Source of the DNA: Zea mays | Lineage: Eukaryota > Streptophyta > Magnoliopsida > Poales > Poaceae | Direction: 5' to 3' | Assembly: GCF_902167145.1 (NCBI RefSeq) | Contig: NC_050097.1 | Location: 174,126,923-174,190,922 of the forward strand | Length of the DNA: 64,000 nt | Shown: piece by piece, positions 1-10,886 of the stretch | How positions within the stretch are numbered: position 1 is the stretch's first letter | How the letters are laid out: each line of letters opens with the position of its first letter | The notes under the pieces: generated by a model | Databases searched by the model: none | Told to the model about the DNA's origin: nothing | What the model saw: only the letters and a program-made list of their open reading frames with translations | Position numbers and translations under genes: made by a program

Positions 1-457
1 TCGAGCGAATGATCGCAACAGAGACCCGATTTTCCCGCGCGGGAGCCCCCATGCAGCGGAGCCGTGCGAGGATAAGTCGGCGAGGATCACGCAGGATAAA
101 CTCGAGAGGTTCACTATCTTTTAGTTACTTGTTGTTATCATATCCACGTGTATTGCCCCACGGTCGAGTATATAAGGCCTAGGGGGCACCCCTTCAGAAC
201 GATCGACCCTATCTTACTTAGCCACCCACGTAAACTCTCCGCGCCTTCAACCCAAAGAGCCCTCTTGTAACCACACTCGCATACTCACCAGGACGTAGGG
301 TGTTACACATCTCTAAGCGGCCCGAACCTGTAAACCTTGTCCACTGTCCCTCGTGCGATCGGCACGAACCATTTTGCTACAGTTGTCGACACCGTCCTAC
401 TCCTAAAACACCTTGAGGGGCAACCCCGGGTGTGCGGTCGGACCCAAAACACCGACA
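1..457 (+). repeat. 5' LTR of the Grande-like element (partial)
   Basis: The right 457 bp of the 5' LTR, ending ...ACCGACA at 457. It is identical in length to the matching part of the 3' LTR (offset 13738) and differs by four transitions, near 240, 254, 307 and 361. A TATA box lies at 169-176. The missing left part should start TGTGGGGGATAGATATCC, as in the 3' copy. Confidence 0.93.
169..176 (+). promoter_or_regulatory. TATA box of the Grande-like 5' LTR
   Basis: TATATAAG in a GC-richer context within the LTR; the same motif is at 13907-13914 in the 3' LTR. Transcription would start about 25-35 bp downstream, near 200, which sets the U3/R boundary. Confidence 0.7.
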
Positions 458-459
458 GC

Positions 460-477
460 TGGCGCGCCAGGTAGGGG
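460..477 (+). other. Primer-binding site of the Grande-like element
   Basis: TGGCGCGCCAGGTAGGGG lies two bases after the LTR end. The identical motif is found next to the 5' LTR of the Huck-like element (49097-49114, minus strand), which supports placing both in one lineage. I did not determine which tRNA it pairs with. Confidence 0.85.
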
Positions 478-503
478 GTGTGTCGACGATCCAAGCTAGC
501 TCA

Positions 504-2216
504 ATGGCCATCACCTTCCACAGCAAGATCACCGTGCGTCCCGGATCCGTATTCTGCTTCGGGACAATCTCATCTGTAGCGGATGAAGAGGGAATTCTAC
601 ACCGCATCGCGGACCCGCCGGAAAAGAAGTCTCCTCCAACGAACTCCGAAAATGCTGGAGGGACGCAACCTCCGGCTCTTCGGAAAAAGATCGTCTCCGG
701 AAAGGCTGGAGCTGAAAGCTCGCTGACCCGGAAGATTCCGCTGTCTACTTCCCCGACGAAAGAATGGACACGGATCGCGAGGAAGAAGGAGACCAGGGAA
801 AGGCAAGTCGTTCTTTCCGTTCCTCTGGCCTCAAAGGAGAACGGAAAGAAAGTCGCCACGACAGCAGCACCCTTCTACCCCGACGTCCTCTTCATCGGGA
901 GGGTGGAGTCGCCCGCCATCTCTGACGACGAACCGACCGCGCCTGGAGAAGAACCACCTCAACGAGAATCCCGCCGACGGAGGAACCGACGCAGGAACGT
1001 TCGACGACATCACGCGGCCGGAGAACCGGATCCGGAGCAGCCTGTCTCGCGAGACGAGGTTTCGGAGATAGGAGAAACTCCGGAAGAACGCGTCTTCAGG
1101 GAACAAAGAAACTCCCGACGACGTGATCGCCGACGGACTCAGGAGCAAGCCGAGCAAGATGCAAGGCAACGCCGGGAGAATCCGCTCTTCGGGCGCAACC
1201 TGAACCCCGACTTCGCCCGAGCTATGAATACGCCAAGCGAAGTCGGAGGCGTACTAGCTCGGATAGCTGACGGACTTCCTCGGACTCCCGACGCCGAGGG
1301 ATACCGACGCCTGTTCACTCAGGCGGCCAACCATCTTCTACCGCTCGCTCACCCGCCGAACGATCTGCGACACGCCATCAACAGTCGTCGAGACGCACGA
1401 AGCTCTATCAATGCTTCGCGCGAACGGTGGCATGAAAACGAAATTCGCCGTCGGGAGGAGTATGACCGAGATCATGGCTTCCCGACTCAAAGCCAGGCCA
1501 CCAGGACTGAGTCGGCAACAGCTTCAACTGGCGGTACCACCCGGGGACGGTCGAGGAACCACAACCACCACTCCCCTCCCCGGGACAGACGTCGTCCCCG
1601 ACGACAGGAGGACACGTGCGGAGTATCCGCTCTTACTCCGCGCCTTAGGGCCATCCAATGGCCTCCCAATTTCAAGGTATCCAATGTCGACAAATATGAA
1701 CCTAAGCAGGATCCAGGGGGTTGGCTAGCCGTCTACACCACCGCTACTCGGGCTGCCGGGGCATCTGAGGACGTCATGACCGCGTATCTGCCCATCGTCC
1801 TTGGGCAAGATGCGCTACAGTGGCTACGACATCTACCCCGACACTGCATCGACGACTGGGGAGACTTCAGTCGACTTTTCACCGCCAACTTCCAGTCCCT
1901 CTCCGACAAGCCAGCGCAACCATGGGACCTCAAATCCATCAAGCGCCGAGGGGATGAGACTCTCCGGTCGTACCTCAAAAGGTTCCAGACCATGAGAAAC
2001 TGCATCCCTGAGGTCACGGAGGCGGCTGTGATCGAAGACTTCTACAGAGGATCCAATGACTCGGCTTTCGTCCGAGCCATACTACAGAAGGCGCCAACTA
2101 CCTCCGAGGAGCTGTTTCGGGAAGCCGACCTCTACATCACCGCCGACGAGCGGGCTCAGGATCTCATCGGAGGAGCAAAACCTGCACCAGCAGCACCACG
2201 ACGTGACACGAACTAG
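504..2216 (+). CDS. gag: Gag of the Grande-like element
   Basis: Gag is the structural protein that packages retroelement RNA into cytoplasmic particles. The open frame runs back into the LTR from a GTG at 432, but the first ATG after the primer-binding site is at 504, giving 570 codons. The N-terminal two thirds is arginine- and proline-rich low complexity. A retrotransposon gag domain covers about residues 384-520, with the typical core tryptophans (ALQWLRHLP, CIDDWGDFSRLF) and the helix ending in YITADERAQDL. The frame stops at TAG 2214-2216 but continues in the same frame into a zinc-knuckle-like segment (CPYHKD...CRDF near 2337-2391) and protease. The TAG is followed by CAA-CCC, close to but not matching the plant-virus readthrough context CAR-YYA. 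It may therefore be a programmed stop or a CAG-to-TAG mutation. Confidence 0.85.
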   Translation: MAITFHSKITVRPGSVFCFGTISSVADEEGILHRIADPPEKKSPPTNSENAGGTQPPALRKKIVSGKAGAESSLTRKIPLSTSPTKEWTRIARKKETRERQVVLSVPLASKENGKKVATTAAPFYPDVLFIGRVESPAISDDEPTAPGEEPPQRESRRRRNRRRNVRRHHAAGEPDPEQPVSRDEVSEIGETPEERVFREQRNSRRRDRRRTQEQAEQDARQRRENPLFGRNLNPDFARAMNTPSEVGGVLARIADGLPRTPDAEGYRRLFTQAANHLLPLAHPPNDLRHAINSRRDARSSINASRERWHENEIRRREEYDRDHGFPTQSQATRTESATASTGGTTRGRSRNHNHHSPPRDRRRPRRQEDTCGVSALTPRLRAIQWPPNFKVSNVDKYEPKQDPGGWLAVYTTATRAAGASEDVMTAYLPIVLGQDALQWLRHLPRHCIDDWGDFSRLFTANFQSLSDKPAQPWDLKSIKRRGDETLRSYLKRFQTMRNCIPEVTEAAVIEDFYRGSNDSAFVRAILQKAPTTSEELFREADLYITADERAQDLIGGAKPAPAAPRRDTN

Positions 2217-3329
2217 CAACCCGACAAACGATGGGAGAAGAGACCTCGCGAGGAAGTACACGCCGCCGGACCACCTGCCTCTCGTGCCCGAGGAGGACCT
2301 CGTGGAGGCGAGCGCACGCTGGACGACATCCTCAATGCCCAGTGCCCGTACCACAAGGACATGCGCCACACTCTTCGTAACTGCCGGGACTTCAAGCACT
2401 CCGTCGGGCATGGCCGACCCTTCCAACCCCTACCGCCTCCTCCGCCGAGGGGAGGACCAGATGAACCACGACAGCCCCATCAGCAGGAGGAGGGGGGAGG
2501 AGGAGCTTTCCCACGCGTTGACAGGGAGGTCAACGTCATCTTCGGCGGACATGGGTCGCAGGAGAACAAAAGACAACAAAAGCTCAACGACCGCCAGATA
2601 CTGGTGGTGACCACCGGTCCTCCCGCCCCATACCGGTGGTCGGAGCACCCAATTACTTTCACTCGGGAGGATCAGTGGCTCAACTTCGACCATCAAGGCA
2701 AATACCCGCTCCTCGTCGATCCGGTGATCCGAGAAAGCCGGGTAAAGAAGGTGCTAGTGGACGGGGGGAGCAGCATCAACGTCACCTTCCCCCGGACACT
2801 CTAGGGCTTGGGAGTTCACCTCAAAGAGCTCCATGAGTCGGACACTCCTTTCTTCGGCATCGTGCCGACGGAAGGGGAATACCCGCTGGGCCACATCTAC
2901 ATGCCGGTCACCTTCGGAACTCCGGAGAACTACAGAACCGAGTTCCTGAGGTTTGAAGTGGCGAACTTCGACTGCGGGTACAATGCCATCATCGGGAGGC
3001 CGGGACTGGCCAAATTCATGGCCATTCTGCACTATACATACATGATACTGAAGATGCCAGGACCGCAAGGAATCATAACTGTGCGCGCCGACTTCCAAGG
3101 CGCCGCAGAATGTTTTCGAGTGGCCATCCAAGCAGCCCTCACCACCAAGCCGTCAACGGTTCCTTCCGCACTGGCGAACTCTAAGCGTGAGGAGGACCTC
3201 GCAGTACCGGCAAACGAAGCTCAGGCCGCGACCTCTATGCGGCCGACTGAAGAAACCAAGCGAATCAACCTGGGGTTCGCTGATGAGCGCAAGACGGCCA
3301 TCATCAGCTCCAGTTTGAGCAACAAATAG
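2217..3329 (+). CDS. Gag C-terminus and aspartic protease of the Grande-like element
   Basis: Same frame as gag. It opens with a basic linker and a Cys/His segment near 2337-2391, then a glycine/proline/glutamate-rich stretch. The retropepsin active site is VLVDGGSSINVTF at about 2751-2790; the catalytic D-G-G here is the variant typical of plant Gypsy elements with D-G-G-S. An in-frame TAG at 2802-2804 falls 4-5 residues after it. The rest of the protease domain continues in the same frame (flap-like PVTFGTPENY, then AIIGRPGLAKF and the LKMPGPQG segment). The segment ends at TAG 3327-3329. The first stop looks like a disabling mutation; the second has a counterpart in the Huck-like element and may be part of the design. 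Confidence 0.8.
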
Positions 3330-5183
3330 GAAAGCGCGCTCGTCCAGTTCCTGCAAGATAACCGAGACGTATTCGCATGGCAACCTGCGGATATGCCGGG
3401 AGTCCCGAGAGAACTGGCCGAGCACAAATTGAAGGTCTATCCCCAGGCGAGGCCGATCCGGCAAAAGCTACGTCGTTTCACGCCCGACAAGAGAGAGGCC
3501 ATTCGTGCCGAGTTAGCTCGCTTGGTCGCGACTGGATTTATTAGAGAAGTATTACACCCCGAGTGGTTAGCCAACCCTGTTCTTGTACTCAAAAAGAATA
3601 AAGTGGATTGGCGCATGTGCGTCGACTATACTGATCTCAACAAACACTGTCCGAAGGATCCCTTCGGGCTCCCGAGGATAGATCAGGTGGTGGATTCCAC
3701 CGCTGGATGTTCTGTGCTGTCTTTCTTAGATTGCTATTCCGGGTATCATCAGATTAGTTTGGCAAAAGAAGACGAGGAGAAAACGGCGTTCATCACTCCG
3801 TTTGGTGCTTTCTGTTATACCTCCATGCCGTTCGGCCTCAAAAACGCTGGAGCAACTTATCAGAGAGCCATTCAAACATGCTTAGCCGATCACTGGGGCA
3901 AGCGTGTAGAGGCTTACGTAGACGATGTGGTGATCAAAACGGAGAATTCAGAAAACTTCATCGAGGATTTACAGCTGGTTTTCAACAGCCTGAGAAGATA
4001 TAGATGGAAGCTCAATCCTGAAAAATGTGTTTTCGGGGTACCAGCAGGAAAGTTGCTCGGGTTTATCGTCAGCCACCGGGGAATTGAGGCTAATCCAGAT
4101 AAGATTGAAGCTATCATGAAGATGGAAGCTCCTCGGTCACAAAAGAAGGTTCAGCGACTCACTGGATGTATGGCAGCTCTGAGCAGATTTATATCCAGGC
4201 TGGGAGAAAAAGGTTTGCCATTCTACAAGCTACTCAAGAAGGTGGATAAGTTTCAATGGACTTCAGAAGCACAAGAAGCTCTAGACGCTCTGAAGAAATT
4301 CTTGACAACACCACCAGTACTGAAACCACCCCGGCGAGCTACGCCGACTCAACCGGCCGAAGATTTGTTGCTGTATATCTCTTGCACGACTCACGTGGTA
4401 AGCACCGCGTTGGTAGTCGAACGAGTAGAAGAAGGGCATGCCTATCCAGTACAACATCATGTTTACTTCATCAGTGAAGTTCTAGGCCCCTCGAAGAAAA
4501 AGTATCCTCAGGTTCAGAAGCTATTATATGCAGTACTTCTAACTGCCCGCAAGCTGCGTCACTACTTTGACGACCACAAAGTCATAGTAGTAACTGGTTT
4601 TCCAATAGGGGACATTCTTCACAACAAGGAAGCCATTGGCCGAATAGCCAAGTGGGCTTGCGAGTTGGGATCCCACGATATCGAGTTCCGGCCTCGCACT
4701 GCCATCAAAACTCAAGCACTGGTTGATTTCGTATCAGAGTGGACAGAACAGCAAGTACCAGACAATCCAGAAACGACAGAAGTATGGCGAATGTATTTTG
4801 ATGGCTCGCTGAAGCTGCAGGGAGTAGGAGCAGGGATTCTCTTCACTGCACCTGGAGGCGAACACCTCAAGTACGCTCTCCAGTTGCTATTCCCGGCCTC
4901 CAATAATGCAGCCGAGTATGAAGCTTTGATACATGGATTAAACATCGCCATATCACTGGGCGTCAAGAGATTGATGGTATACGGAGATTCTCTGGTAGTC
5001 ATCAGCCAGATAAACAAGGAATGGGATTGTTCAAGTGATTCAATGGGAAAATACTGTGCTGCCGTCCGAAAGCTGGAAGATAAATTCGAGGGTCTGGAAT
5101 TTCATCATATAGAAAGAGATCGGAACACGGCGGCCGATGTACTGTCCAAGCTCGGATCCGGACGAACTCAGGTCCCACCCTGA
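3330..5183 (+). CDS. pol: Reverse transcriptase and RNase H of the Grande-like element
   Basis: Copies genomic RNA into cDNA inside the particle. Reading on from the TAG at 3327, the frame gives a linker with DVFAW, then the RT domain. Visible RT blocks include HPEWLANPVLV, DWRMCVDYTDLN, SFLDCYSGYHQI, MPFGLKNAGATYQR and the catalytic YVDDVV at 3915-3932. The RNase H domain (about 4780-5165) shows FDGS, the glutamate in NNAAEYEAL, the aspartate in VYGDS and the final aspartate in RNTAADVLSKL, so the four acidic residues are present. An RT-linked RNase H-like segment lies between them. The frame stops at TGA 5181-5183 right after RNase H and continues in phase to a second TGA at 5277-5279. Both look like point mutations in otherwise well kept code. 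Confidence 0.88.
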   Translation, partial: ESALVQFLQDNRDVFAWQPADMPGVPRELAEHKLKVYPQARPIRQKLRRFTPDKREAIRAELARLVATGFIREVLHPEWLANPVLVLKKNKVDWRMCVDYTDLNKHCPKDPFGLPRIDQVVDSTAGCSVLSFLDCYSGYHQISLAKEDEEKTAFITPFGAFCYTSMPFGLKNAGATYQRAIQTCLADHWGKRVEAYVDDVVIKTENSENFIEDLQLVFNSLRRYRWKLNPEKCVFGVPAGKLLGFIVSHRGIEANPDKIEAIMKMEAPRSQKKVQRLTGCMAALSRFISRLGEKGLPFYKLLKKVDKFQWTSEAQEALDALKKFLTTPPVLKPPRRATPTQPAEDLLLYISCTTHVVSTALVVERVEEGHAYPVQHHVYFISEVLGPSKKKYPQVQKLLYAVLLTARKLRHYFDDHKVIVVTGFPIGDILHNKEAIGRIAKWACELGSHDIEFRPRTAIKTQALVDFVSEWTEQQVPDNPETTEVWRMYFDGSLKLQGVGAGILFTAPGGEHLKYALQLLFPASNNAAEYEALIHGLNIAISLGVKRLMVYGDSLVVISQINKEWDCSSDSMGKYCAAVRKLEDKFEGLEFHHIERDRNTAADVLSKLGSGRTQVPP

Positions 5184-5279
5184 GTCTTCGTGCAAGAAAT
5201 TTTGCAGCCGAGTATCTCAATGGATCAAACAGAAGAATGCAATATTATAAATCAACTCGAGTTAGATTCTGACGACTGA

Positions 5280-6515
5280 AGAAGACCGATTATTAAGTTT
5301 ATAAAGAACGAAGAAGAACCAGACGACAAAAACTCGGCAGAGCGCATTGCCAGGCAGTCGGCTCACTATACACTCATTGGGGAGGAACTGTACAGAAGGG
5401 GCGCGTCAGGCATCCTCATGAAGTGCGTTCTCCCGTCCACCGGGAAACAACTTCTAGAGGAAGTCCATGCAGGGCAATGTGGGATACATGCAGCATCCAG
5501 AACACTAGTCGGGAAGGTTTTCAGGTCAGGATTCTATTGGCCGACGGCGAAGAACGATGCAGCCGAATTAGTTCAGAGATGCGAAGCTTGCCAATACTTG
5601 TCAAAGCAACAACACATGCCAGCGCAGCAGCTACAGACTATACCAGTAACCTGGCCTTTCGCATGCTGGGGACTGGATATGATTGGACCTTTCAAGAAAG
5701 CTCAAGGGGGATACACCCATGTATTGGTGGCGATTGACAAATTCACTAAATGGATAGAGTTCAAGCCCATTGCTTCTCTAACTTCTGCTAAAGCCGTGGA
5801 ATTCATACAAGGCATAATATTCAGATTCGGGATACCAAACAGTATCATCACTGACTTAGGATCCAACTTCACCAGTTCAGAATTCTTTGACTTCTGCGAG
5901 CAAAAGAGCATTCAGATCAAGTATGCATCTGTAGCACATCCAAGAGCCAACGGGCAGGTTGAGCGAGCCAACGGAATGATATTGGAGGCACTCAGGAAAA
6001 GGGTCTTCGATAAGAATGAAAAATTCGCAGGAAAATGGATAAGGGAATTGCCTTATGTTGTTTGGAGCCTGAGAACCCAACCTAGCCGAGCCCTGCATGG
6101 AAACACTCCTTTCTTCATGGTCTATGGATCGGAGGCAGTGCTACCTGCTGATCTCAAGTTTGGGGCGCCAAGATTGATCTTCGAAAGCATAGCAGAAGCC
6201 GAGGCCACCAGGCTGGAGGATGTTGATGTACTTGAGGAAGAACGACTGAATGCAGTAATCCAATCAGCACGGTACCAGCAGACTCTAAGGCGCTATCACG
6301 ACAAAGCTGTGCGGCAACGTTTCTTTTCGGTAGGAGACCTCGTCCTCCGCCGAATTCTAACGGGAGAGGGACGACACAAGTTATCACCCTTATGGGAAGG
6401 GCCTTTCATAGTAGCAGAAGTCACTCGGCCCGGATCGTATCGCCTCACCCAGATGGATGGTGCAGAAGTTGGGAACTCCTGGAACATAGAGCACCTCAGA
6501 AAGTTTTACCCCTAG
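5280..6515 (+). CDS. pol: Integrase of the Grande-like element
   Basis: Inserts cDNA into the nuclear genome. The open stretch starts after the TGA at 5277-5279; its first ATG is at 5418. It carries the zinc-binding HHCC domain (EEVHAGQCGIHAASRT with RCEACQ), then the catalytic core with D in CWGLDMIGPF, D in SIITDLGSNF and E in ANGQVERANG, so the D,D,E triad is intact. The usual TDNG has become TDLG. The C-terminus ends with the GPF...RPGSYRL fold and WNIEHLRKFYP and has no chromodomain, as expected for the Tat lineage. Stop TAG at 6513-6515. Confidence 0.88.
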   Translation, partial: RRPIIKFIKNEEEPDDKNSAERIARQSAHYTLIGEELYRRGASGILMKCVLPSTGKQLLEEVHAGQCGIHAASRTLVGKVFRSGFYWPTAKNDAAELVQRCEACQYLSKQQHMPAQQLQTIPVTWPFACWGLDMIGPFKKAQGGYTHVLVAIDKFTKWIEFKPIASLTSAKAVEFIQGIIFRFGIPNSIITDLGSNFTSSEFFDFCEQKSIQIKYASVAHPRANGQVERANGMILEALRKRVFDKNEKFAGKWIRELPYVVWSLRTQPSRALHGNTPFFMVYGSEAVLPADLKFGAPRLIFESIAEAEATRLEDVDVLEEERLNAVIQSARYQQTLRRYHDKAVRQRFFSVGDLVLRRILTGEGRHKLSPLWEGPFIVAEVTRPGSYRLTQMDGAEVGNSWNIEHLRKFYP

Positions 6516-6624
6516 CTGTATTTCAAAACAGCTGGGGCGACCATATATTCTGTAAAATGGAAATACGTCGTCAATAAAGAGAGATTTCAAAGATACTCGA
6601 CTCGTTTACGATTGACTTGCATTC

Positions 6625-7440
6625 TTACTTAACTCGGGGTGACCACTATGCCCCGCAAACGGAGCAATCGACTTAAGTCGGCGACGACTTAAGGCGGTGC
6701 AACATGCTCACGCTTACTTAACTCGGGGTGACCACTATGCCCTGCTAACGGAGCAATCGACTTAAGTCGGCGACGACTTAAGGCGGTGCAACATGCTCAC
6801 GCTTACTTAGCTCGGGGTGACCACTATGCCCTGCTAACGGAGCAATCGACTTAAGTCGGCGACGACTTAAGGCGGTGCAACATGCTCACGCTTACTTAAC
6901 TCGGGGTGACCACTATGCCCTGCTAACGGAGCAATCGACTTAAGTCGGCGACGACTTAAGGTGGTGCAACATGCTCACGCTTACTTAACTCGGGGTGACC
7001 ACTATGCCCTGCTAACGGAGCAATCGACTTAAGTCGGCGACGACTTAAGGCGGTGCAACATGCTCACGCTTACTTAACTCGGGGTGACCACTATGCCCTG
7101 CTAACGGAGCAATTGACTTAAGTCGGCGACGACTTAAGGCGGTGCAACATGCTCACGCTTACTTAACTCGGGGTGACCACTATGCCCTGCTAACGGAGCA
7201 ATCGACTTAAGTCGGCGACGACTTAAGGCGGTGCAACATGCTCACGCTTACTTAACTCGGGGTGACCACTATACCCTGCTAACGGAGCAATCGACTTAAG
7301 TCAACAACGACTTAAGCCGGTGCAACATGCTCACGCTTACTTAACTCGGGGTGACCACTATGCCCTGCTAACGGATCAATTGGCTAAAGTCAGTGGCGAC
7401 TAAAAGCCGGTGCAACACGCTCATGCCCATGCAATTAAGG
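6625..7440. repeat. 89-bp tandem array, about 9 copies, downstream of integrase
   Basis: Units begin TTACTTA at 6625, 6714, 6803, 6892, 6981, 7070, 7159, 7248 and 7337, a constant 89-bp step. Copies 2-7 are almost identical; the last two diverge. Each unit holds CGACTTAAGTCGGCGACGACTTAAGGC-type inverted sequence (broken into CGACTTAAGTCG and its near copy), so each can fold into a hairpin. The array separates pol from the 3' end of the antisense gene. Flanks 6516-6624 and 7441-7619 show nothing else. Confidence 0.95.
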
Positions 7441-7619
7441 GGATGACTTCTATATCCCGCAAACAAATCTCATAATCATCGTGCGTCGTTTCATTACCGC
7501 AAAATTATGAACTAATGAATTCTGATACAATAAGAGAGCAGTTATATCATCCGAATACTAAACTGAGGTCCTCTAACTTGATCATACTAGCTGCGCGCTC
7601 GAAGCACGCAAAATGTTTT

Positions 7620-10600
7620 CTATTTGGCAATGTCTTTCTCAGGAGCGACCGACGAAGAAGGGCGACTCGAGGAATCAGGGGCAGCGATCACGTCAGCCCT
7701 TATGTCCTCAGGAACAACCACGCCGGGTCTCCTCATCAAGATTCGTCCCGCCCGAATAGCCTTGTCCATGGCTTTGTCGCGCTGGGCTTTGAGAGTAACA
7801 GCAGTCTCCTCGGCAACTTTAGCAGCCAGTCGGGCGGTCTCTAACTCCTGGGCGATGGACTTCTTGGAAGCTCGGAGTTCTTTGATAGTAGCATCCTTTG
7901 CTGATATCAACTGCTTGAGGCGAGTCACCTCATCTGCAGATTCCTACAGCTTACCACGCTGATTGTCCAACTCCTCCATTGTGAAGCGATGACTCCTCTC
8001 CAAGATGGTTAGCGAGTTACTGGAATCACGATACAATCTGTCAAGATTGTCACGAGAAGCAGCAAGGATACACTTTTCTTCCTGCAAACAAAAATCAACC
8101 CCTTCAGAAACTAAACAAGTGATAGGAACACAGCAAGGCAAGGCACAGTTTTGTAAGTCACCTTTTCAGAGTCGAGCCGAGCATGGAGAGAAGAACTCAG
8201 GGCATTGGGTCATCCAAGGCAGCAGAGACCTGATTCAACTCAGTTTGGCTCTGAAAGTACTTCTCCTCGAAGTCAGCGCACCGTCGAGCCATTTCAGCCT
8301 GATCTCGGGAATGTTTTTCCTCAAGAGTTGCAATTTGCCGAGTCATTCCTAGCAAGAGGTAATCAAACAAAACGAGGTCAAAAGGTAAAATAGTCCACAA
8401 CCAAGGCAAAGCGAAAGAAAAAAGGGCACTAACCAGCGTTGGTTGTCTCCAATTCGGATACACGGCGCTGGAGTGACACTGGGCTCCAGCACGCAAGAGA
8501 CGAGGCCACTTCTGGGACGGAAGCACCCTGCAATCTTAGCTGGCTAGCCATCCCATCCACCAAAGCCTGATAAGGGGAACAAGTGAGTATAATGACAGAA
8601 GTTCATACAACATAAAAATCAAGCTAAAACACATCACAGTACCTGGAGGTTGGAAAAGAACGAAGGTATTCCCAAGGCAGGAGAAATCAGTTGATAGGCA
8701 GATGTAAGACCGCCACCTGGAGCAGCTTGCAACGAACCAGCAGAAATCAGCTCAGCGCCTTCAACAGAGCCCAGCACTCGGTCGGCAGGGACGCTGCCCT
8801 CTAAAGCGACCTCCTGACCCAAAGTTTGGGCTACCACCATGCAGCCAGAGTGTGGAGGAGATCCTGCGTGAACGTCCATGGAAGTACAGGAAGGAGACCC
8901 TGCTCGGGCACCCTCAGGGGCTGAGTCATAGTTGGCGCCACCCACTTGAGCCGGATCATCCCCGGTAGCACCCTCGGGGGCTGGGCAGTGGCTTATACTC
9001 TTCACCCGAGCTAAGTCATCCCCGGCGACATCCTCGGGGGCTGGGCATGCGTTAGCACCATTCTTGAGGTCCAGGCTCTCTACAGTAACCACTTCTAAGG
9101 TTGATGGGCCCTCAACTACTTCCATGGGACCAGGACGATCCAAGTCAGTCTCCCGACCCTCGAGATCGCGCTCTAAGGTCGACGAGGCACGGGATGACCT
9201 CAACCCAGCATCAGGCACGGCAGCACAAGCCTCTGTTGCATCATCACCCACTGGCTCTGATAGCAAGTCTTCTGGGACCATATCCTCAAGAGTTTGATCG
9301 AAATTGGCCAGAGACAGTTCTTGCAGACCAATGAGGGCAGACAGAGCAGGAGAAGGAACTCCACTACTCTCACCGCCGGCGATGAGCTGCCGACTGTTTT
9401 TCCGAGACAAAGGATCTTCATCCTCTTCCCCCTCATCCTCCACAGTGACAACGCAAGCAGCACACCCATTGGGATCAGTAGCAGTCTGGGTACACCCATT
9501 GGGATCAGCGTCAATAGGTCCAGTCGCAGACACTTCTTCAGCGGCAGGAACTGAGGTACCAGCGTCTTCATCAAAACTGGATACTCGCCGGAGGCGTCTT
9601 CTCTTCTTCTTCTGCTCATCAGCAGAAGGCTCAGGCTGGTTGGTTCGGTTAGGGCGCCTCGGGCGAGTGCTGACAGGTTTCTGAACGTCCAAAATTGTAT
9701 CAACTTCTAGGAGAGGCACCACTGCCAACGTGCCAGCAGGAGCAGCGTCGGAAGAATCCTCAGCTAGCAGATCAAGCATGGCATTTATATCTGCATCACT
9801 AGGGTTCAAGGGCACCTCGAAATGGACCTCTCGTTCGTCAGCAGGAATCTCCCCAAGCGAAGCAACCAAAACACTGACTTCTTCAGCAGAGGGTCGCACT
9901 CTAAGGCCCAGACTGCCATCAGTAACAGGTGGATTTGATACAAATAGGGTGAAGGCTTTGGGAGGAGGCAGGTTCCAGGCCGAGTATGCCACTGGAGCAC
10001 CAACATTGGACACCTTGCCCCTAAGGATCATTTCTAGACGGCTCACCAAGTCTGCTGAAGGGATTCTCCTGTTGGTAACCCGAGTTGAGTCGGCTAGCCC
10101 CCGATACAAATAAGCTGGGTAGGCCCTGTCTTTCAGTGGCTGAATGTTCTTGAAAACAAAGTCAGTGACCACAGCTTCAGCAGTTAGACCTCTTTCTTTC
10201 AGCAGTCCAACTTCAGCTAGCAATACACTTGCCTCAGCTACCTCCTCGTCCGTGGGAGACTCGGTCCAACTTGGAGTGCGAACATCTGGCTGTCTTCCCG
10301 ACCGGGAAGGGAGAGAATTTCCATAATTGTCAACTATGAACCACTCTAGACGCCATCCCTTGATACTGTCCTTAAGAGGAATCTCAAGGTACTCAGTCTT
10401 CCACCCGCGGCGCATCTCCAAACTGGCACCTCCAACCAACTGATGCTGTCCTCCAGCCATCCCAGGGCGGCAATGATACAGATATTTCCACAAACCGAAA
10501 TGCGGCAGCACGCCAAGGAAGGCTTCGCACAAGTGAACGAAGATGGAGATTTGCAGAATTGAGTTAGGGTTCAGATGGGTCAGGTTTATGTGGTAGAAAT

Positions 10601-10886
10601 CAAGAAGGCCTCGGAAAAAGGGAGAGATGGGAAGGCCAAGGCCGCGGAGAAGAAAAGGGGCGTAAACTACAGATTCATGGGTATCCTCTGTCGGAACAGT
10701 GGTCCCGTGGCAAATCCGCCAAGAACAGAGTTCCCGCGGAAGAAGAACCCCGACGGAAACGAGGCGGAGAAGCTCAGCTTCGGAAATAACAGACATATGG
10801 TTACCTGCGAAGGGTAACTGACTGTTGGGGTCGATTGCAGGAATCACCGCGGCAGACGAGTTCACAGTTTTCCTCTTGGGTGCCAT
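7620..10886 (-). CDS. Spliced antisense accessory gene of the Grande-like element (Transposase_28-like)
   Basis: A four-exon gene opposite to gag-pol. Exon 1 is 10886-8643 (ATG at 10886, MAPKRKTV), exon 2 is 8566-8434, exon 3 is 8348-8162 and exon 4 is 8081-7620; every inferred intron has GT...AG ends. The N-terminal ~280 residues resemble the Pfam family 'putative gypsy type transposon' (Transposase_28): RGLGLPISPFFRGLLDFY, LNPNSI, HLCEAFLGVLPHFGLW and GWRLEWF. The middle is acidic and serine/proline-rich with a basic patch (KKKRRRLRR) that could be a nuclear signal. Exons 2-4 encode a coiled coil. Damage: exon 3 has a one-base frameshift near 8205-8215 and exon 4 has a TAG just after RGKL near 7944. 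Function is unknown. It matches the position of the antisense gene known from Grande. Splicing is inferred, not observed. Confidence 0.75.

Noticed and set aside
6625..7440. Regular repeats that could be taken for a CRISPR array
   Set aside because: Whole 89-bp units are tandem with no unique spacers, inside a plant retrotransposon.
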